Source: an uncultured Burkholderiales bacterium
GTDB lineage: Bacteria > Pseudomonadota > Gammaproteobacteria > Burkholderiales > Burkholderiaceae_E
Direction: 5' to 3'
DNA: 8,187 bases
Assembly (NCBI GenBank): GCA_903923345.1
Contig: CAIXXI010000353.1
Span: 1 to 8,187 of the forward strand
In this document: positions 6,250-8,187 of the stretch, piece after piece
Layout of the letters: every line of letters begins with the position of its first letter
How positions within the stretch are numbered: the stretch's first letter is position 1
Made by a program: the position numbers and the translations under genes
Notes under the pieces: generated by a model
Databases searched by the model: none
What the model was told of the DNA's origin: nothing
The model's input: the letters and a program-made list of their open reading frames with translations, nothing else

Positions 6250-7485
6250 ATGTCCCGTCTTGCCGCCACCCTCAATTCGCATCCTGCCGGACGTCACTTC
6301 CTGCAGATCCCCGGGCCGACCAATGTGCCCGACGAAGTGCTGCGCGCCATCGACCATCCGACCATCGACCATCGCGGCCCGGAGTTTGCGCAGCTCGGCC
6401 TGAAGGTGCTGGCCGACATCAAGCCGGTCTTTGGCACGACGCAGCCAGTCATCATCTATCCCGCCTCGGGCACGGGCGCGTGGGAAGCCGCCATGGTGAA
6501 CACCTTGTCGCCCGGTGATGCGGTGCTGATGGTCGAGACCGGCCAGTTCGCCTCGCTGTGGAAAAAACTGGCCGAGCGGCTCGGACTGGTGCCCGAGATC
6601 ATCGAAACCGACTGGCGCAGTGGCGTGGATGCAGCGGTGGTGCAAGCCCGGCTCGCAGCCGACACCGGCCATCGCATCAAGGCGGTGGCGGTGGTTCACA
6701 ACGAAACCTCCACCGGCGTGACCTCCAACATCCCGGCCGTGCGCCGCGCCATCGATGCTGCGAAACATCCAGCCCTGCTGCTGGTCGACACCATTTCCTC
6801 GATGGGCTCGATTGCCTTCGAGCATGACGCATGGGGCGTCGATGTCACCATCGCCGGCTCGCAAAAAGGCCTGATGCTGCCGCCGGGACTGTCCTTCAAC
6901 GCGGTCTCCGAAAAGGCCCTCGACGCATCCCGAACCGCCCGACTGCCGCGTGCGTACTGGGCCTGGGACGAGATCATCACTGCCAACGAAAAGGGCTACT
7001 GGCCGACCACGCCATCGACCAACCTGCTCTACGGTCTGGCGGCGGCCCTTGACCGCCTCCATGCAGAAGGGCTGGCCCAGGTTTTTGCCCGCCATGATCG
7101 CCATGCCGAGGCCACACGTCGTGCGGTGCGCGGCTGGGGCCTTGAGATCCTGTGCCGCAACCCGGCCGAATACAGCAGCGCCCTGACCGCGGTCATGATG
7201 CCGGCGGATGCGGGCGGCCAGACTCACAATGCCGATGCCTTTCGAAAGATCGTGCTGGAGCGATTCAACATGTCGCTGGGCACCGGGCTGGGTCGTCTGG
7301 CGACCAAGGTGTTCCGGATCGGGCACCTGGGCGATTTCAACGACCTCACCCTGCTCGGCACGCTGGCAGGTGTCGAAATGGGCCTGCAGGCAGCGGGCGT
7401 CCCGCACCGAGCAGGTGGCGTGCAGGCCGCGATCGATTATCTTTCGCTGGCGCCGGCAGCACCGGCCACACTCAAGGCAGCCTGA
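6250..7485 (+). CDS. Class V aminotransferase, serine-glyoxylate aminotransferase-like
   Basis: This 411-residue PLP enzyme is of the alanine/serine-glyoxylate aminotransferase family; the typical reaction is serine plus glyoxylate to hydroxypyruvate plus glycine, in the cytoplasm. Seen: FLQIPGPTNVPDEVL (17-31) at the N-terminus; DHRGPEF (40-46); the cofactor phosphate-binding region ASGTGAWEAAMVN (72-84); VVHNETSTGVTS (148-159); Asp180 in LLVDTISSMGS, which should pair with the PLP ring nitrogen; the Schiff-base Lys206 in AGSQKGLMLPPG (202-213); TPSTNLLYGL (254-263); and Arg356 in FRIGHLGDFND, the likely substrate-carboxylate ligand. The length is normal. Related enzymes use aspartate or alanine as amino donor (for example the aspartate-glyoxylate enzyme of the beta-hydroxyaspartate cycle), so the donor is not certain. 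None of the companion enzymes of that cycle is visible here. The gene is divergent from the GntR regulator, and the binding-protein gene follows after 32 bases, probably in one operon. Confidence 0.93.
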   Translation: MSRLAATLNSHPAGRHFLQIPGPTNVPDEVLRAIDHPTIDHRGPEFAQLGLKVLADIKPVFGTTQPVIIYPASGTGAWEAAMVNTLSPGDAVLMVETGQFASLWKKLAERLGLVPEIIETDWRSGVDAAVVQARLAADTGHRIKAVAVVHNETSTGVTSNIPAVRRAIDAAKHPALLLVDTISSMGSIAFEHDAWGVDVTIAGSQKGLMLPPGLSFNAVSEKALDASRTARLPRAYWAWDEIITANEKGYWPTTPSTNLLYGLAAALDRLHAEGLAQVFARHDRHAEATRRAVRGWGLEILCRNPAEYSSALTAVMMPADAGGQTHNADAFRKIVLERFNMSLGTGLGRLATKVFRIGHLGDFNDLTLLGTLAGVEMGLQAAGVPHRAGGVQAAIDYLSLAPAAPATLKAA

Positions 7486-7503
7486 GCGGGCGCCCCACCA
7501 CAC

Positions 7504-7510
7504 GAGGAGA
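7504..7510 (+). promoter_or_regulatory. Ribosome binding site of the Bug-family gene
   Basis: GAGGAGA is followed by seven bases and the ATG at 7518, which fixes the start. The 32-base gap after the aminotransferase stop has no room for an independent promoter, supporting co-transcription. Confidence 0.75.
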
Positions 7511-7517
7511 CCACACC

Positions 7518-8187
7518 ATGACCAACCACAATTCGAGCCGTCGCGCCCACCTCGGCGCTGCACTGGCCCTGGCCGTGCCGGCGATTGCACCTTCAATCGC
7601 CCGCGCCCAGTCCTGGCCTGGCCGCCCGATCAAACTGCTGGTGGGCTTCGCACCCGGTGGAGGCACCGACATTGTGTCGCGCGTGCTCGCCACGAAACTC
7701 TCGGACATCCTCGGGCAACAGGTGCTGGTCGAGAACCGCTCGGGTGCAGCCGGCACGATCGCAGCCGATATGGTCGCCAAGTCTGCGGCTGACGGTTACA
7801 CCCTGCTGGCAGGCCATGCCAACAGCAACGCGATCGCACCGAATGTGATGGCCAAAGTGCCCTTCGATGCGCTCAATGACTTCACCCCGATCACCTACAT
7901 CGGCTACACACCGAACGTGCTGGTGGTGAATCCGACGGTTGCTGCGAAGTCGGTCGAGGAACTGGTGGCGCTGGCCAAATCCAAGCCCGGCGTCCTGACC
8001 TACGCATCATCGGGTGTGGGCAGCACTCAGCACCTGGCCGGCGCCCTGTTCAATCAGATCAGTGGCACGCAGATGACCCACATCCCCTACAAGGGCAGCG
8101 GTCAGGCGGTGGTCGATCTGGTGGCCGGACAGGTCAACGTGAATTTCGACACCCTGCCACCGGTGCTCGAGCACATCCGCGCAGGCC
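7518..8187 (+). CDS. Bug-family periplasmic solute-binding protein of a tripartite tricarboxylate transporter, N-terminal part
   Basis: The first 223 residues are visible; the gene runs off the right edge (family proteins are usually about 320-330 residues). Such proteins capture small carboxylates or related compounds in the periplasm for a TctAB-type transporter, although many are orphans. The signal peptide covers about 1-30: SRRAHLG (7-13) is a twin-arginine-like motif, followed by an Ala/Leu-rich core and a likely cleavage after Ala30 (IARA-QS). The mature start WPGRPIKLLVGFAPGGGTDIV (33-53) is the Bug signature, and ENRSGAAGTIAADMVAKS (72-89), DGYTLL (92-97) and HIPYKGSGQAVVDLVAGQV (193-211) also fit the family. 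GAGGAGA (7504-7510) lies seven bases before the ATG. No TctA or TctB gene is visible. Position behind the aminotransferase suggests the ligand is related to that enzyme's pathway, but the ligand cannot be read from sequence. Confidence 0.93.
   Translation, partial: MTNHNSSRRAHLGAALALAVPAIAPSIARAQSWPGRPIKLLVGFAPGGGTDIVSRVLATKLSDILGQQVLVENRSGAAGTIAADMVAKSAADGYTLLAGHANSNAIAPNVMAKVPFDALNDFTPITYIGYTPNVLVVNPTVAAKSVEELVALAKSKPGVLTYASSGVGSTQHLAGALFNQISGTQMTHIPYKGSGQAVVDLVAGQVNVNFDTLPPVLEHIRAG

Noticed and set aside
6250..7485. Assignment of the aminotransferase to the beta-hydroxyaspartate cycle
   Set aside because: The class V family fits, but no hydroxyaspartate aldolase, dehydratase or iminosuccinate reductase gene is in view, and the motifs fit serine-glyoxylate enzymes at least as well.
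7488..7495. GGGCGCCC palindrome after the aminotransferase as a terminator
   Set aside because: It has no loop and no T tract, and it sits just before the ribosome binding site of the next, probably co-transcribed, gene.
6172..7596. Upstream extension of the regulator frame, giving a 704-residue minus-strand reading frame
   Set aside because: The first 475 residues are antisense to the well-supported aminotransferase and resemble no protein family; the regulator has normal length from the ATG at 6171.

Overview
The window is high-GC (clearly above 60% by eye), densely coded bacterial DNA with six protein genes, two of them cut by the window edges. The mix of a Bug-type (tripartite tricarboxylate transporter) periplasmic binding protein, a large FAD/Fe-S 2-hydroxyacid dehydrogenase of the YdiJ type, an FCD-type GntR regulator and a class V serine-glyoxylate-type aminotransferase suggests a betaproteobacterium, most likely Burkholderiales. 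That is an inference from gene families. No rRNA, tRNA, insertion sequence, CRISPR array or phage gene was seen, and no stretch over 300 bases lacks a gene.

Layout. (1) 1-889, minus: N-terminal 296 residues of an NADP-type malic enzyme, running off the left edge. (2) 890-1010: a 121-base divergent intergenic region. (3) 1011-2321, plus: a soluble hybrid histidine-kinase-like protein whose phospho-acceptor histidine is replaced by arginine and whose ATP-binding boxes are eroded, followed by an intact-looking receiver domain. (4) 2322-2344: a 23-base convergent gap; an inverted repeat spans both stop codons. (5) 5485-2345, minus: a 1046-residue FAD-linked oxidase fused to a Fe-S/CCG module. (6) 6171-5482, minus: a GntR/FCD regulator whose stop overlaps the dehydrogenase start (ATGA). 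(7) 6172-6249: a compact divergent control region with several inverted repeats. (8) 6250-7485, plus: class V aminotransferase. (9) 7518-8187, plus: Bug-family solute-binding protein, running off the right edge.

How it may work together. The right two thirds looks like a small regulated catabolic locus. The GntR/FCD protein probably senses a small carboxylate and controls both its own operon (regulator plus 2-hydroxyacid dehydrogenase) and the divergent one (aminotransferase plus binding protein). A plausible reading is uptake of an organic acid, oxidation of a D-2-hydroxyacid to a 2-oxoacid with electrons passed to the respiratory chain, and transamination of glyoxylate or a related oxoacid. 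The actual substrate cannot be read from the sequence. The malic enzyme and the degenerate kinase on the left look like separate transcription units. Most of the window is ordinary metabolism; the degenerate kinase with a conserved receiver is the most unusual item.
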